This document shows positions 43,931 through 54,055 of a stretch of DNA of 64,000 bases, piece after piece (within the stretch, counting starts at the first letter, position 1; each line of letters starts with the position of its first letter). The DNA lies in contig JBBDXA010000130.1 of assembly GCA_040902585.1 (NCBI GenBank), positions 62,001-126,000 on the forward strand, given 5' to 3'. Source of the DNA: JBBDXA01 sp040902585. GTDB taxonomy: Bacteria; Planctomycetota; Phycisphaerae; Phycisphaerales; Phycisphaeraceae. The translations under genes and the position numbers were made by a program. Under the pieces are notes generated by a model that saw only the letters and a list, made by a program, of their open reading frames with translations, was not told the DNA's origin and did not search any database.

Positions 43931-45388
43931 CTAAGCGAGGATGTCCTTCACCGCGTGACCATGCACGTTGGTCAGTCGCCGCATGATGCCGTTGTGATAC
44001 CACGTCAGCTTTTCATGATCGATGCCGAGCAGGTGCAGCATCGTGGCGTGAAAGTCGTACCAGTGGACGGCTTTGTCGATGGTCTTCCAGCCGACCTCAT
44101 CCGTCTGGCCGTACGCCGTGCCGCCCTTGAGTCCCGCGCCGGCCATCCACAGGCTGAAGCCGTACATGTTGTGATCCCGTCCCTTGCCGACGGTGTTCTT
44201 ATCCGCCTGGGTAAAGGGTGTGCGGCCGAACTCGGTGGTGAACAGAACGAGCGTGTCGTCGAGCATGCCGCGCTGTTTCAAGTCTTTCAACAGAGCCGCG
44301 ACTGGCTGGTCGATGCGCTTCGCTTCGCGGTTGTGATTGCGGATCATGTCCTCGTGGCCGTCCCAGTTGATGCGTGGCGAGCCGAACGATCCGCCTGAGA
44401 AGAGCTGAACGAAACGCACGCCCTGTTCGAGCAGCCGCCGCGCGAGCAGGCAATTGCGGCCGAAGTCGCGGGTCTCCTCGCTGTCCAGTCCGTACGCCTC
44501 GCGCGTGGCAGGCGATTCGCCCTCCAGAGCCGTCACCCGCGGCACGGCAAGCTGCATCTTCGCGGCCAGTTCGTAACTGTGCATGCGCGACGCCAGCGCA
44601 TCGCTGTCGCCATGCTCACGCAGATGTCGTGCATTCATTCGCTTGAGCAGATCGCGGCTGGCGGATTCAGTGTTCGCCGCGACGGTTCTCTCGGGGAACA
44701 GATCGGAGATCGGCGGGCCCTTCGTTTCAAAGGCGACGCCCTGATGTTGCGCGGGTAGGAATCCGTTGGACCAGTTGATCGTGCCGCCGGGCGGGAGGCC
44801 GCGCGGATCAGGCAGCACCACATACGCGGGCAATTCATCGGTCGCATTGCCCAGCCCGTAGGCGACCCACGCGCCCATGGTCGGGAAGCCGTTGAGGCGG
44901 AAGCCCGTGCTCTGTTCGAACGTCGCGGGGGTGTGATTGGCGGAGTCCGCGACCATGGAGTTGATGACGGTGAGTTCGTCGGCGACATCGCCGAGGTGCG
45001 GGAACAGATCGGAGACCCACAGTCCGCTCTTGCCGCGTTGTTTGAACGCCCAGTCGTTCTGGCGGATCAGGCCGACCTTGCCGAAGAAGGTTTCCGGCGT
45101 CTTGCCGCCGTCGTTCAGTTCCTTCCCGTGATGTCGTGCCAGCAGCGGCTTGTAGTCGAACGAATCGATCTGGCTCAGTCCGCCGATGAGGCAGATGTGA
45201 ATCACTCGCTTGGCTTTGGGATTGAAGTGCGGGCGTGGCTGACCCGGTGATTCCTCCGCGCCGTACACGATGCCGTCCCGCGCCAGCAGGCTCATCAGGC
45301 CCGCGGCACCGAGGCCGTTGCCGACCCATCCGAAAAGGTCGCGGCGCGTCAGGCTGTCTTGATGTGCGGAGATTTTACTCATGAGCAT
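43931..45388 (-). CDS. DUF1501 protein (second copy)
   Basis: 485 residues. The N-terminal SLTRRDLFGWVGNGLGAAGL is a Tat-like signal. Family motifs are VIHICLIGGLSQIDSFDYKP, ANHTPATFEQSTGF, TMGAWVAYGLGN, TTEFGRTPF, GRDHNMYGFSLWMAG and YDFHATMLHLLGIDHE. It differs from the copy at 39916 mainly in the middle third, so the two are distant paralogues. It begins 9 nt after the stop of the cytochrome protein gene at 45398, forming the usual cytochrome/DUF1501 pair in one transcript. Molecular function is unproven. Confidence 0.9.
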   Translation of the reverse strand: MLMSKISAHQDSLTRRDLFGWVGNGLGAAGLMSLLARDGIVYGAEESPGQPRPHFNPKAKRVIHICLIGGLSQIDSFDYKPLLARHHGKELNDGGKTPETFFGKVGLIRQNDWAFKQRGKSGLWVSDLFPHLGDVADELTVINSMVADSANHTPATFEQSTGFRLNGFPTMGAWVAYGLGNATDELPAYVVLPDPRGLPPGGTINWSNGFLPAQHQGVAFETKGPPISDLFPERTVAANTESASRDLLKRMNARHLREHGDSDALASRMHSYELAAKMQLAVPRVTALEGESPATREAYGLDSEETRDFGRNCLLARRLLEQGVRFVQLFSGGSFGSPRINWDGHEDMIRNHNREAKRIDQPVAALLKDLKQRGMLDDTLVLFTTEFGRTPFTQADKNTVGKGRDHNMYGFSLWMAGAGLKGGTAYGQTDEVGWKTIDKAVHWYDFHATMLHLLGIDHEKLTWYHNGIMRRLTNVHGHAVKDILA

Positions 45389-45397
45389 TCATCTCTT

Positions 45398-48300
45398 CTA
45401 TTCGAGATACAGGAACTCGTTGCTGTTGAACACGACGCGGCAGAAGGCGGGCAGTCCGTGCTCGGTAATGAACGATCGCGCGTCCGCCAGTTCTTCGTCG
45501 CGCACGGGTCGCCCGTAGGCAAGCAGATAGGTTCGATCGATCTGCCCGTCGATCTCCTTCACCTCGCCGCTTACGCGCCGGGCGAAGCGGTCGGCCAGGT
45601 GCAGCACCAGCGGATTGTTCATCAGCGTCAGGGCCTGGAGCGGCGTCGTGGTCACAGCCCGCTTCGGCGCCATGGCTGAGGGATCGGGACAGTCGAACGT
45701 GTCGAGCATGTTCTTCTTCGCGCCGCGCGGTGCGAAGCGATAAACCGTGCGGCGGTTCATGCCCGCTCCGGTCGGTTCGACGGGATCGTAAAAGTGGCTG
45801 CCCAGATACTTGTACTCGCGCACATCGCGGTAGCCGATGCCGCCGACTGTCAGGTTCAACTCGCCTGACACAGCCAGGATCGCGTCGCGCAGTGCCTCCG
45901 CTTCCAGTCGCCGCGGAGCCATTCGCCAGAGCAATCGGTTGTTCACATCGATCTTCATCGCGGCTTCGTTGTCCGTCGCCGCCTGACGATACGTCGCCGA
46001 GGTCACGATCAGCCGATGCATCTGCTTGAGGCTCCAGTCCCGCTCAATGAGTTCGGTCGCCAGCCAGTCCAGCAGTTGCGGATGGCTCGGCTCGCCGCCG
46101 TTGATGCCGAAATCGTTGGGCGTTTCGACGATGCCCGAACCGAAGTGGTAATGCCAGAGACGATTGGCGATCACTCGCGCGAAGAGCGGGTTGTCTCTGT
46201 TCGTGATCCACTGAGCGAGTTTGGTCCGGCGATCGGCATCGGAAGCGTTCGGTTTCAGGCCGAAGTCGCTGCTCAGTCCCGGCACCGCGGCAAGGCCGCC
46301 GGGCGCGACCACTTCGCCGGGCGCATCCACTTCCCCACGGCGGAGCACCTGCGTCTGCCCCGGGTTCTGCGGGACCACCGCGTACACCTTGTAAGGCTGA
46401 CCCGTTTCCTGGAGCGAAGCAAGGCGCGAACCGATCGAGTCGATCTCCTTTTTCAAAGCGTTGCGCTCGGTCCGCTGCGGGGCGGTCATCGCCGCGAGCA
46501 GTTGCGGTTCGGGCACATGATCCGTCACCGCGCCTGCGGAGGCGGCTACTTCATTCGGCTCGAGGGCGCGGTCATAGAGCTGTGCCCGATCGATCCGTGC
46601 GGAAAGGTGTCGGTTGCCGCCCGCCTCTTCGTGTCGCAGGCCGAAGAGAATCTGTGACTTGCCCGCCTCGTAGGTTTGAAGGCCTTTGCGGTAGGCCTGT
46701 CCGTAGGGTTTGCCGTTGCGGTAGCCGATGATGGTGCCGTCCGCTTTGAAGGCGATGGCGATGTGAACCATCTGGCTGTCCGCTTCCTTCTCCACGGCGG
46801 CTTTGAACGAGTCATACCGGGCAAAGCCGTTGCTGCCCGCCATCCACTGGCCGGCTTCGCGTTCACCGAAGACGATGGAATCGAAGACGGAGCCGCCAGG
46901 GACTTGAACGGTGATGACGCCGCCGCCGCGCTGCGTCAGGTTGTCGAGCCGGACCCAGGCTTCAAGCGTTTTCTCGCGCAGGGCAAACGGCAACGTTGCC
47001 GTGCGGACGTAGCCACCGTTCTTGCCGACGATGAGTGCGCCGTTCTCGATTGTGGCCCCACGGTGCGCTTCGCCGTGGGCCTGGCCGATGCTGTCTTTCA
47101 GATCGGTGTCGAAGTCCCATCTCGCCACGGGTTTTGGCGGCTCAGGCTTGGGCAACGTGCCCTTCTCGCGCTCGGCGAGGACGTGTTGTCGCGAGGCTGT
47201 CTCGATGACGCCGAGTTGTTTCAACAGGGTCTCGCGCTGTTCGTTCAAGGTTGCAATCGTCTTGAGCGCAACACCTCGCGGCGAAGGTGTTACGTTGCGC
47301 TCGCCGGGAATCACGCCCGCCACGGCCGCGACGAAGCTGTAATACTCGCGCTGCGTGATCGGGTCGAACTTGTGCGAGTGGCAGCGGGCGCAGTTGATCG
47401 TCAGACCGAGGAACGTCTGTCCGATCGTGCCGACAAGGTCTTCGTACTCGTCCTGCTGCATCGTCATCCGCATTTTCTGGCTGGACGGCAGCGTGGTGTT
47501 GTGCGGACCCGCCACGAGGAACCCCGTCGCGGCGATCATCGACGCGTCATCCTTCGCCAGCAGATCGCCGGCCAGTTGCATGCGAACGAACTGGTCGTAC
47601 GGCATGTCGCTGTTGAGGGCATCGATGACCCAGTTGCGGTAGTGCCACGAATGATCGCGCGGCTGGTTGTACTCGAAGCCGTGACTCTCGCCGAAGCGAA
47701 CGACATCCAGCCAGTGCCGCGCCCAGCGCTCGCCGTAGTGCGGTGACTCGAGCAGACGATCGACGAGGCGTTCGTACGCGTCGGGCCGGCCGTCGCTCAG
47801 GAACGCTTCGATTTCCTTCGGCGAAGGCGGCAGGCCGGTCAGGTCAAATGTCAGCCGGCGAATGAGCACCCGCTTCGACGCTTCTGGTGTCGGTCGAAGG
47901 CCGGTAGCTTTCAGCTTTGCGCCGATGAACTGATCGATCGGGCCTCGCCCCCACGCGGCGAACGCCGGCTCAGGCACCGCGGGCTTCTTGAGCACTTGCA
48001 GCGACCAGTGCGAGCTGCTGCTGTTCTTTGTTCCACTCGGCCACACCGCGCCGTCGTCGATCCAGAGTGACAACAGTTTCACTTCATCGGCACTCAATCG
48101 CGGGCCCTTCGGCGGCATGACCGCATCCGCGTCGTCGGGCACCGATCCTGTCACCAACTGAATCAACAGGCTTTTCCCGCTCTGCCCCGGGAGTATCACT
48201 TTGCCCGAGTCGCCTCCGGTCAGCGCGGCCGAGGTATCCAGCCGCAGTCCACCCTTCTGCTTGTCGGGACCATGGCACTTGATGCAGTGCTGCTCGATGA

Positions 48301-48439
48301 TCGGGAGAACCTGGCGCTCGAACTCGACAGGCGGCACCGTGGCCTGCTGTGCAAAGGCCGGCTGGCTCACGAGTCCCGCCAGCGCGATCATAAGCGCAGT
48401 GAAGGGGCGAGAATAAAAACTCATTTCATTCAGACGCAT
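45398..48439 (-). CDS. PSCyt1-DUF1549-LamG-DUF1553 planctomycete cytochrome protein
   Basis: 1013 residues. A signal peptide (SRPFTALMIALAGLVSQPAFAQ) is followed by a cytochrome C domain with CIKCHGPDKQKGGLRLD, and DUF1549 (about 165-370) with HYGERWARHWLDVVRFGESHG and CARCHSHKFDPI. A LamG/concanavalin-like domain (about 435-625, ARWDFDTDLKDSIGQAHGEA) and DUF1553 (about 720-985) with NPLFARVIANRLWHYHFGSG follow. It ends SNEFLYLE, like its paralogue at 36258. The LamG insertion points to carbohydrate binding. The ATG at 48439 has GGAGA 5 nt upstream. It is divergent from the cytochrome/discoidin gene at 48647. Confidence 0.9.
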   Translation of the reverse strand: MRLNEMSFYSRPFTALMIALAGLVSQPAFAQQATVPPVEFERQVLPIIEQHCIKCHGPDKQKGGLRLDTSAALTGGDSGKVILPGQSGKSLLIQLVTGSVPDDADAVMPPKGPRLSADEVKLLSLWIDDGAVWPSGTKNSSSSHWSLQVLKKPAVPEPAFAAWGRGPIDQFIGAKLKATGLRPTPEASKRVLIRRLTFDLTGLPPSPKEIEAFLSDGRPDAYERLVDRLLESPHYGERWARHWLDVVRFGESHGFEYNQPRDHSWHYRNWVIDALNSDMPYDQFVRMQLAGDLLAKDDASMIAATGFLVAGPHNTTLPSSQKMRMTMQQDEYEDLVGTIGQTFLGLTINCARCHSHKFDPITQREYYSFVAAVAGVIPGERNVTPSPRGVALKTIATLNEQRETLLKQLGVIETASRQHVLAEREKGTLPKPEPPKPVARWDFDTDLKDSIGQAHGEAHRGATIENGALIVGKNGGYVRTATLPFALREKTLEAWVRLDNLTQRGGGVITVQVPGGSVFDSIVFGEREAGQWMAGSNGFARYDSFKAAVEKEADSQMVHIAIAFKADGTIIGYRNGKPYGQAYRKGLQTYEAGKSQILFGLRHEEAGGNRHLSARIDRAQLYDRALEPNEVAASAGAVTDHVPEPQLLAAMTAPQRTERNALKKEIDSIGSRLASLQETGQPYKVYAVVPQNPGQTQVLRRGEVDAPGEVVAPGGLAAVPGLSSDFGLKPNASDADRRTKLAQWITNRDNPLFARVIANRLWHYHFGSGIVETPNDFGINGGEPSHPQLLDWLATELIERDWSLKQMHRLIVTSATYRQAATDNEAAMKIDVNNRLLWRMAPRRLEAEALRDAILAVSGELNLTVGGIGYRDVREYKYLGSHFYDPVEPTGAGMNRRTVYRFAPRGAKKNMLDTFDCPDPSAMAPKRAVTTTPLQALTLMNNPLVLHLADRFARRVSGEVKEIDGQIDRTYLLAYGRPVRDEELADARSFITEHGLPAFCRVVFNSNEFLYLE

Positions 48440-48646
48440 GCGGTTCTCCGACAGGGCCGTTGCAGTATTCTAATGGATGCGCCGGCTGATCGAAGGGAAA
48501 GCTTGCAGCGGCTGCGCATGTACGTTGAACGCGCCCGTTGTTACCCCCACCCGCGCATCTTCAATCGGTACAGTGGGAAGGTCCGAAAGTGTCGATTGCG
48601 GCAATGAGCGACGCGTGGATTTCACATTTTCAACTGGATAATACGA

Positions 48647-51600
48647 ATGAATGATCGAATGAGTCATGCCCTGTTTCGCGCCATGCTTGCTTCCGCGTTG
48701 GCGTTGCTGATCATCTCGTCGGTCGCGGGGGAAGAGGTGAGTTCCAAAGCCCCGCCACTGTCGCCGGAGGAGTCGGTCAAGACGATGAAGGTTCAAGATG
48801 GATACCGCGTGGTTCCGGTGCTGACCGAGCCGCACATCCACGAGCCGTCGGCGATCGCGTGGGACGGCAACGGTCGGCTGTATGTCGTCGAGATGCGCAC
48901 TTACATGCAGGAGATCGACGGGAAGAATCAGCTCACGCCGACCAGCCGCGTGTCTCGTCATGAAGACACCGATGGCGATGGCATCTACGACAAGCACACG
49001 GTCTTTGCCGACAACCTTTCGCTGCCGCGCATGGTGCTGCCGCTGCTGGATCGCGTCATCATTCGCGAGACGAACACGCTTGACCTCAAGAGCTACCAGG
49101 ACACCGACGGGGACGGCGTAGCCGATCGCATCGAATTGTGGCATCAGGGCGGCGGTCGCGGAGGCAATCTCGAACATCAGCCCAGCGGCCTCATCTGGAA
49201 CATCGATAACTGGATTTACGAAACCTACTCACAGCACCGCTACCGCTTCACCACCGGCAAAGTCGTGCGCGAGCCGTTGCCGCACGGCGCGGGGCAGTGG
49301 GGCCTGACGCACGACAACGTCGGACGGATCTTCTACTCCAGCGCGGGCGGGGAGAATCCCGCGACCGACTTTCAACAGCCGATCGTCTACGGTCGCATCG
49401 CCCTGCCAGGCGAACAGGCGTCAGGGTTTCGCGAAGTCTTTCCGATCGACAACGTGCCTGACACGCAGGGCGGCCGGGGCCGATTGCGGGCAGACAACAC
49501 GCTCAATCACTTCACGGCCAGCTGCGGGCAATCGATCTATCGCGGTGACCGATTGCCTTCCGATTTCAGCGGTGATTTGATCATTCCTGAGCCGGTCGGT
49601 CGCCTGATCCGCCGGGCGAAGGTCACGAATGACAACGGCCGCATCATTGTCTCCAATGCTTACGAGAAGAAAGAGTTCATCGCATCGACGGATCCGAACT
49701 TCCGCCCGATCAACAGCGCCACCGGGCCCGATGGCTGCCTCTATATCGTTGACATGTATCGCGGCATCATTCAGGAAGGCAACTGGGTGCGACCGGGCTC
49801 GTACCTCCGCACCATCGTGCAGGCGTACGAACTGGACAAGAACATCGGCCGCGGCCGCATCTATCGCGTCGATCAACCCATCACGAAGCGCGGCCCCGCG
49901 CCGCGCATGCTCGACGAAACGCCCGCGCAGCTCGTCGCGCACCTTTCTCATCCCAACGGCTGGTGGCGCAGCGAAGCCCAGAAGCTGATCATCCTTCACG
50001 GCGACAAGAAAGTCGTCCCTGCACTGGATAGTCTGGCCCGCTCGGGCGGCGAACCGCTTGGCCGCTTGCATGCCCTCTGGACGCTGGAAGGGCTTGATGC
50101 CGTGGATCCGAGGATTCTCGCGCAGGGCTTGGCCGATCCTGACGGGCGCGTGCGCGCTGCGGCTGTGCGCATTGCCGAGTCGGCGATGGAAAAAGTGCGG
50201 TCGCTCGATGAAGGCCTCACGAAACTGACGGGTGATCCTGATCCGAATGTGGCGATTCAGATGGTGCTCTCAGTCAGCCGCGGTGGTCATCCGCAGGCCG
50301 AGGAGATTCTTGCGGCTGTCCTTGCGACGCACAAAGACAACATCGCCGTGACGAGCATCGCCGGTCAGGTGCGCGCGCAGATGGCGTCCATCCTCGCCGA
50401 GCGACGACGTCTGGAAGAGATGCGGCGACAGAACGCGGCCCTCGCCGAGGCGGTCGAACGTGGCAAGACCATCTATGCCACGCTGTGCATCACGTGTCAC
50501 GGTCCGGACGGCAAAGGTCTGTCCTCGCCCGACAAGAACGACCTGAAGCTTGCGCCGGCACTGGCGGGTTCGCCGCGCGTACTCGGGCACAAAGAACGGC
50601 TGGCCCGCATTGTGCTCAATGGTTTGATCGGTCCTGTCGACGGGAAAACCTACGCGGGCGGTCTCATGCTTCCCATGAAGGCGAACGACGACCGCTGGAT
50701 CGCCGATGTGATCACCTACATTCGCAATGATTTCGGCAACTCGGCCGGCCTCGTGGAGGAAGCGGATGTGAAGCGCATCCGGGCCGCTTCGCAGGATCGC
50801 GAAGGGCCGTGGACTCTGGCGGAACTGGAACGATATGATCCGCCCGCGCTGGCGCGCGGGAGCTGGAAACTGTCAGCGAGTCACAACCCGGCCAATCTTC
50901 GCAACAGCGTCGACGGCAATCGGAGCAGCCGATGGGATACGGGCGTTTCGCAGGTTCCTGGCATGTGGTTCAATATCGAACTGCCTGAACCGATGCGCGT
51001 GTTGTCGCTGCATCTGGACACGCGCGGCTCCAATGGTGATTACCCGCGCGGCTACGAAGTGCATGTCTCCAATGACGGCAAGAGTTGGGGCGAGCCTGTC
51101 GCCAAGGGCCGAGGCACGCAGCCGATGACGGAGATCGAATTGAGCACCTCGGAGCCGGCGCGGCACATCCGCATCACGCAGACAGGCAGTGTCAACGGAT
51201 TGTTCTGGTCAATCCACGAGGTGACCCTCAAAGGAGCGCCCGCGACCGCCTCGACCGAGCCGTCGCTGGCACAGTTGCTTGCCAGGGAATCACCGGTGGA
51301 TCTAGCGAAGCAGGCGCGCGCCAAGGGCGATGCGCAGCGCGGGGCCGCGCTCTTCTATAACCAGTCGATCACCTGCGCCAGGTGCCACGACCCGGCTGCG
51401 GGGAATCGCCTGGGCCCTGACCTGAGTGCGAAGCGAGACGGCGTGACGGATGCATTTCTCGTCGAATCCGTCCTCGAACCGTCCAAGTCCATCCGGCAGG
51501 GATTCGAGCAGTTCCTCGTGCAGGATCTGGAAGGCCTCACCGTCGCGGGATTCAAAGTGAAAGAGGATGCCAGGACGCTCGTGCTCCGCGAACCGGCCTT

Positions 51601-51796
51601 CGGCAAGGAGATCAAGCTGGCGAAGGATGATCTGAACTGGATAAGGCAGAGTCAGCTCTCTGTGATGCCGCCCGGTCTGGTGAATCAACTGAAGGGCCGC
51701 GACGAATTCCTCGACCTGGTGCGGTTCCTGATGGAAGTCAACGAAGGCGGCCTCGCGCGACTGAATGCCCTCAAGAAAGCATCGAAGCGCGATTGA
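48647..51796 (+). CDS. PVC-type dehydrogenase-like protein with two cytochromes, HEAT repeats and discoidin domain
   Basis: 1049 residues. A signal peptide precedes a membrane-bound-dehydrogenase-like beta-propeller (about 45-405) with VEMRTYMQEIDG, two DTDGDG calcium-type loops (EDTDGDGIYDK and QDTDGDGVADR) and the SATGPDGCLYIVDMYRG family signature. HEAT-like repeats follow (about 420-590), then a cytochrome c domain with CITCHGPDGKG (about 605-700), an F5/8 C discoidin domain (about 740-865), and a second C-terminal haem domain with CARCHDPAAGNRLGPDLS (about 885-1010). It is probably an extracytoplasmic sugar or sugar-alcohol oxidising system, but the substrate is unknown. GATAAT lies 4 nt before the ATG. 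It is monocistronic and convergent with the kinase gene. Confidence 0.87.
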   Translation: MNDRMSHALFRAMLASALALLIISSVAGEEVSSKAPPLSPEESVKTMKVQDGYRVVPVLTEPHIHEPSAIAWDGNGRLYVVEMRTYMQEIDGKNQLTPTSRVSRHEDTDGDGIYDKHTVFADNLSLPRMVLPLLDRVIIRETNTLDLKSYQDTDGDGVADRIELWHQGGGRGGNLEHQPSGLIWNIDNWIYETYSQHRYRFTTGKVVREPLPHGAGQWGLTHDNVGRIFYSSAGGENPATDFQQPIVYGRIALPGEQASGFREVFPIDNVPDTQGGRGRLRADNTLNHFTASCGQSIYRGDRLPSDFSGDLIIPEPVGRLIRRAKVTNDNGRIIVSNAYEKKEFIASTDPNFRPINSATGPDGCLYIVDMYRGIIQEGNWVRPGSYLRTIVQAYELDKNIGRGRIYRVDQPITKRGPAPRMLDETPAQLVAHLSHPNGWWRSEAQKLIILHGDKKVVPALDSLARSGGEPLGRLHALWTLEGLDAVDPRILAQGLADPDGRVRAAAVRIAESAMEKVRSLDEGLTKLTGDPDPNVAIQMVLSVSRGGHPQAEEILAAVLATHKDNIAVTSIAGQVRAQMASILAERRRLEEMRRQNAALAEAVERGKTIYATLCITCHGPDGKGLSSPDKNDLKLAPALAGSPRVLGHKERLARIVLNGLIGPVDGKTYAGGLMLPMKANDDRWIADVITYIRNDFGNSAGLVEEADVKRIRAASQDREGPWTLAELERYDPPALARGSWKLSASHNPANLRNSVDGNRSSRWDTGVSQVPGMWFNIELPEPMRVLSLHLDTRGSNGDYPRGYEVHVSNDGKSWGEPVAKGRGTQPMTEIELSTSEPARHIRITQTGSVNGLFWSIHEVTLKGAPATASTEPSLAQLLARESPVDLAKQARAKGDAQRGAALFYNQSITCARCHDPAAGNRLGPDLSAKRDGVTDAFLVESVLEPSKSIRQGFEQFLVQDLEGLTVAGFKVKEDARTLVLREPAFGKEIKLAKDDLNWIRQSQLSVMPPGLVNQLKGRDEFLDLVRFLMEVNEGGLARLNALKKASKRD

Positions 51797-51892
51797 TGGT
51801 CTGGAAACTCGGCGCGGGGCTGGGGTATTTGTCCTGATCCATGTTGTGTCGTCCGGTTGGAGGGAATGACCATTCACCCGATCGAGTAGGCA

Positions 51893-54055
51893 TCATTCCG
51901 GATAGACGACGACATTCACCAGCGTCTTGTCAATGACGAATGATTCAGCTCTGCTCTTCGCCTCGGCGTCGAGCTTCTGGCCGACGGTCTTGAAGGACAC
52001 TCGCAGGAAATGTTCGCCGCCGTTGAGCTTGAGGTATGCATTCGCGTCGGCGTCCTTCAATCCCATCGTTCGCAGAGTTTCCTGCACTTTCTTCGCCAGT
52101 TCCCGAGCATCCACCCGCACTTCCGTTAACTCGAAGAATTCAGCGCCCGGCAATAGTCGGGCCATCAGCGACGCTTTTTCGCGTTCATTCAGCACGACTC
52201 CAGACAGGCGATACGTATGTGGAGTTGCCAGTTCCTTGGCCGAAACCCCTGCGGGTAATTCCTCCAGCAGTCTCTTGACGTCCACCGGCGGGGGCGGGGG
52301 TGGAAGGGCCACGGGCGGAGGGATCTTCTCGAGCGTGAAGGTGGCTTTCTCATCGGCCGTGGCAATCTTGAACGTACGCTTCTGGGCGATGTATTGGTCG
52401 GCCTCCACCTCGCACTCGTAAATGCCCGGGCCCAGTTTGAAAGTTCCCTTGCCCTCTTCATCCAAGGTGACTTTCGCGCGACTGGCATCGCCTCTCTTTG
52501 CGATGGTCACCGTCGCGTTGGCGGGTACCACCGTCACCTCGATGAATCGCTTTCGCTGCTTCAATTCCAGGACCAGTTCCTTCTCCGGGTCGAAGCCGGT
52601 CTCGATCGCAAACTCGATCGGATCGTACGCATCGTGTTTCGATGTCATCGCGAACCTGCCGTACGGCACGCTCACCGCGACGGACCCGTCAGGCCCCGTT
52701 GCAGCGTCGAGTTCTGCGGTCGCCTCAGGCACGATGCTCAGCGTGACCTGCGCGACGCTGGGTACGGTGCGGATTTTCAGAAGCACAGTTCGCGGGGCAG
52801 CACGCTTGAGATTCACTTCGCGTTTCACGACCACTTTCCCGTCTGAGGTCAGGAGGAACTGTCCCTTATACTCGCCCGGTGCTGCGAGTTGGCATTCGCC
52901 GGTGAAACTGCCATCCGGTTTGAGACTGATGTCGTAGGTTCGTTCCTTCACTTTCAACTGAAGAGAAGCACCTTGAGGCAGGGCATCAATCTTGCCTTCG
53001 AAGGGCAGGCGGCTCGCGGCCGTGGACAGGTTGCCGGGGTTGTAGAGGAGTATGCGTGGCGGAGTGCTGCCCCCGGCGAGGAATACGATTGTCAACAGGG
53101 CAACGAGCGCGACCAGCGCGGCGGCGACGACGGGACGCCAGCGACTCTTGCGCGGCTCTTGGATCGGCGGCGGCAACGGGACAGGAGCGCCGTCGCTCAC
53201 GCCACCTTGAGATAGATCCTCCAACACCGTGCGAGCGGATGCGTAGCGTTTTTCGATCGGCTTGGCCATCAGCTTTTCGATGAGGACCGCCAGCTTGGCC
53301 GGGAATTGCGGAATGATCGAATCAATTCTCTGCACCGACGCGGCGGGGTCGCAATGCCACGCCATCCACTTGGCGGCCGACGGTGCCACGGGGGACTCCT
53401 CGGGTCCGAAGATGCCGGGCAGTTGCCGGCGAAACGCGAGACGGCCCAGTGCCATTTCATACGCCATGAAGCCAAGGGCATAGAGGTCGCTGGCGGGCAG
53501 CCGTCGGCCGTTGTCGCGCAGCACTTCCGGAGCGACATACTGGACGGTGCCGACGCCATAAGTCCGATCGGCATCCTGCTCCGCCGCCAGACCGAAGTCG
53601 GTGATCTTGTAGTGCTGAATCGAATCGACCAGCAGGTTGGACGGCTTCAGATCGTTGTGCAGGACGGGAGGCGACTGCTCGTGCATGTGCAGCAGTCCCT
53701 GGCAGACCTGGGCGATCATCGAGCGGATCTGCGACGGTTCGGTCGGCCCGTCGCCGATGCGTTCGGTCAGCGTGTGCGGGATCAGTTCCATGGCGATCCA
53801 CGGCTGTTGTTCGTCGACGCCAAACTTGAAGATGTTGACGATGTTGGGATGGCCCGACAACTGCGCGAGCAGTTTCGCCTCTTCAAGAAACTTCTGCTTT
53901 CTCGCCGTATCGCGAGGCGGAATCGGCGTGAGCAGCTTGATGGCGACGGTGCGAGCAATTCCCTCGCCCATGTCTTCCGAGGCTTTGAAGACCGATCCAT
54001 CTGCGCCCCCGCCCAGAGGATCACCCAGTGTGTAGCGGCCGAATTGTCGGATCAT
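51893..54055 (-). CDS. Membrane Ser/Thr protein kinase with PEGA-like repeats and BON-like tail
   Basis: 720 residues. The kinase domain (about 7-285) has LGGGADGSV, AIK (lysine 40), LHNDLKPSN with catalytic aspartate 135, and ITDFG (153-155). The HRD arginine is replaced by asparagine (HND), so it is a non-RD kinase probably not controlled through activation-loop phosphorylation in the usual way. A proline-rich linker and one transmembrane helix (about 311-330) follow. The outer part has several carboxypeptidase-like/PEGA repeats (KIRTVPSVAQVTLS, RFIEVTVVPANATVT), a polyproline stretch and a C-terminal BON-like domain. Its start overlaps the FHA gene stop (ATGA), at the end of the Tad operon, so Tad proteins or the FHA proteins are likely partners. 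Confidence 0.9.
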   Translation of the reverse strand: MIRQFGRYTLGDPLGGGADGSVFKASEDMGEGIARTVAIKLLTPIPPRDTARKQKFLEEAKLLAQLSGHPNIVNIFKFGVDEQQPWIAMELIPHTLTERIGDGPTEPSQIRSMIAQVCQGLLHMHEQSPPVLHNDLKPSNLLVDSIQHYKITDFGLAAEQDADRTYGVGTVQYVAPEVLRDNGRRLPASDLYALGFMAYEMALGRLAFRRQLPGIFGPEESPVAPSAAKWMAWHCDPAASVQRIDSIIPQFPAKLAVLIEKLMAKPIEKRYASARTVLEDLSQGGVSDGAPVPLPPPIQEPRKSRWRPVVAAALVALVALLTIVFLAGGSTPPRILLYNPGNLSTAASRLPFEGKIDALPQGASLQLKVKERTYDISLKPDGSFTGECQLAAPGEYKGQFLLTSDGKVVVKREVNLKRAAPRTVLLKIRTVPSVAQVTLSIVPEATAELDAATGPDGSVAVSVPYGRFAMTSKHDAYDPIEFAIETGFDPEKELVLELKQRKRFIEVTVVPANATVTIAKRGDASRAKVTLDEEGKGTFKLGPGIYECEVEADQYIAQKRTFKIATADEKATFTLEKIPPPVALPPPPPPVDVKRLLEELPAGVSAKELATPHTYRLSGVVLNEREKASLMARLLPGAEFFELTEVRVDARELAKKVQETLRTMGLKDADANAYLKLNGGEHFLRVSFKTVGQKLDAEAKSRAESFVIDKTLVNVVVYPE

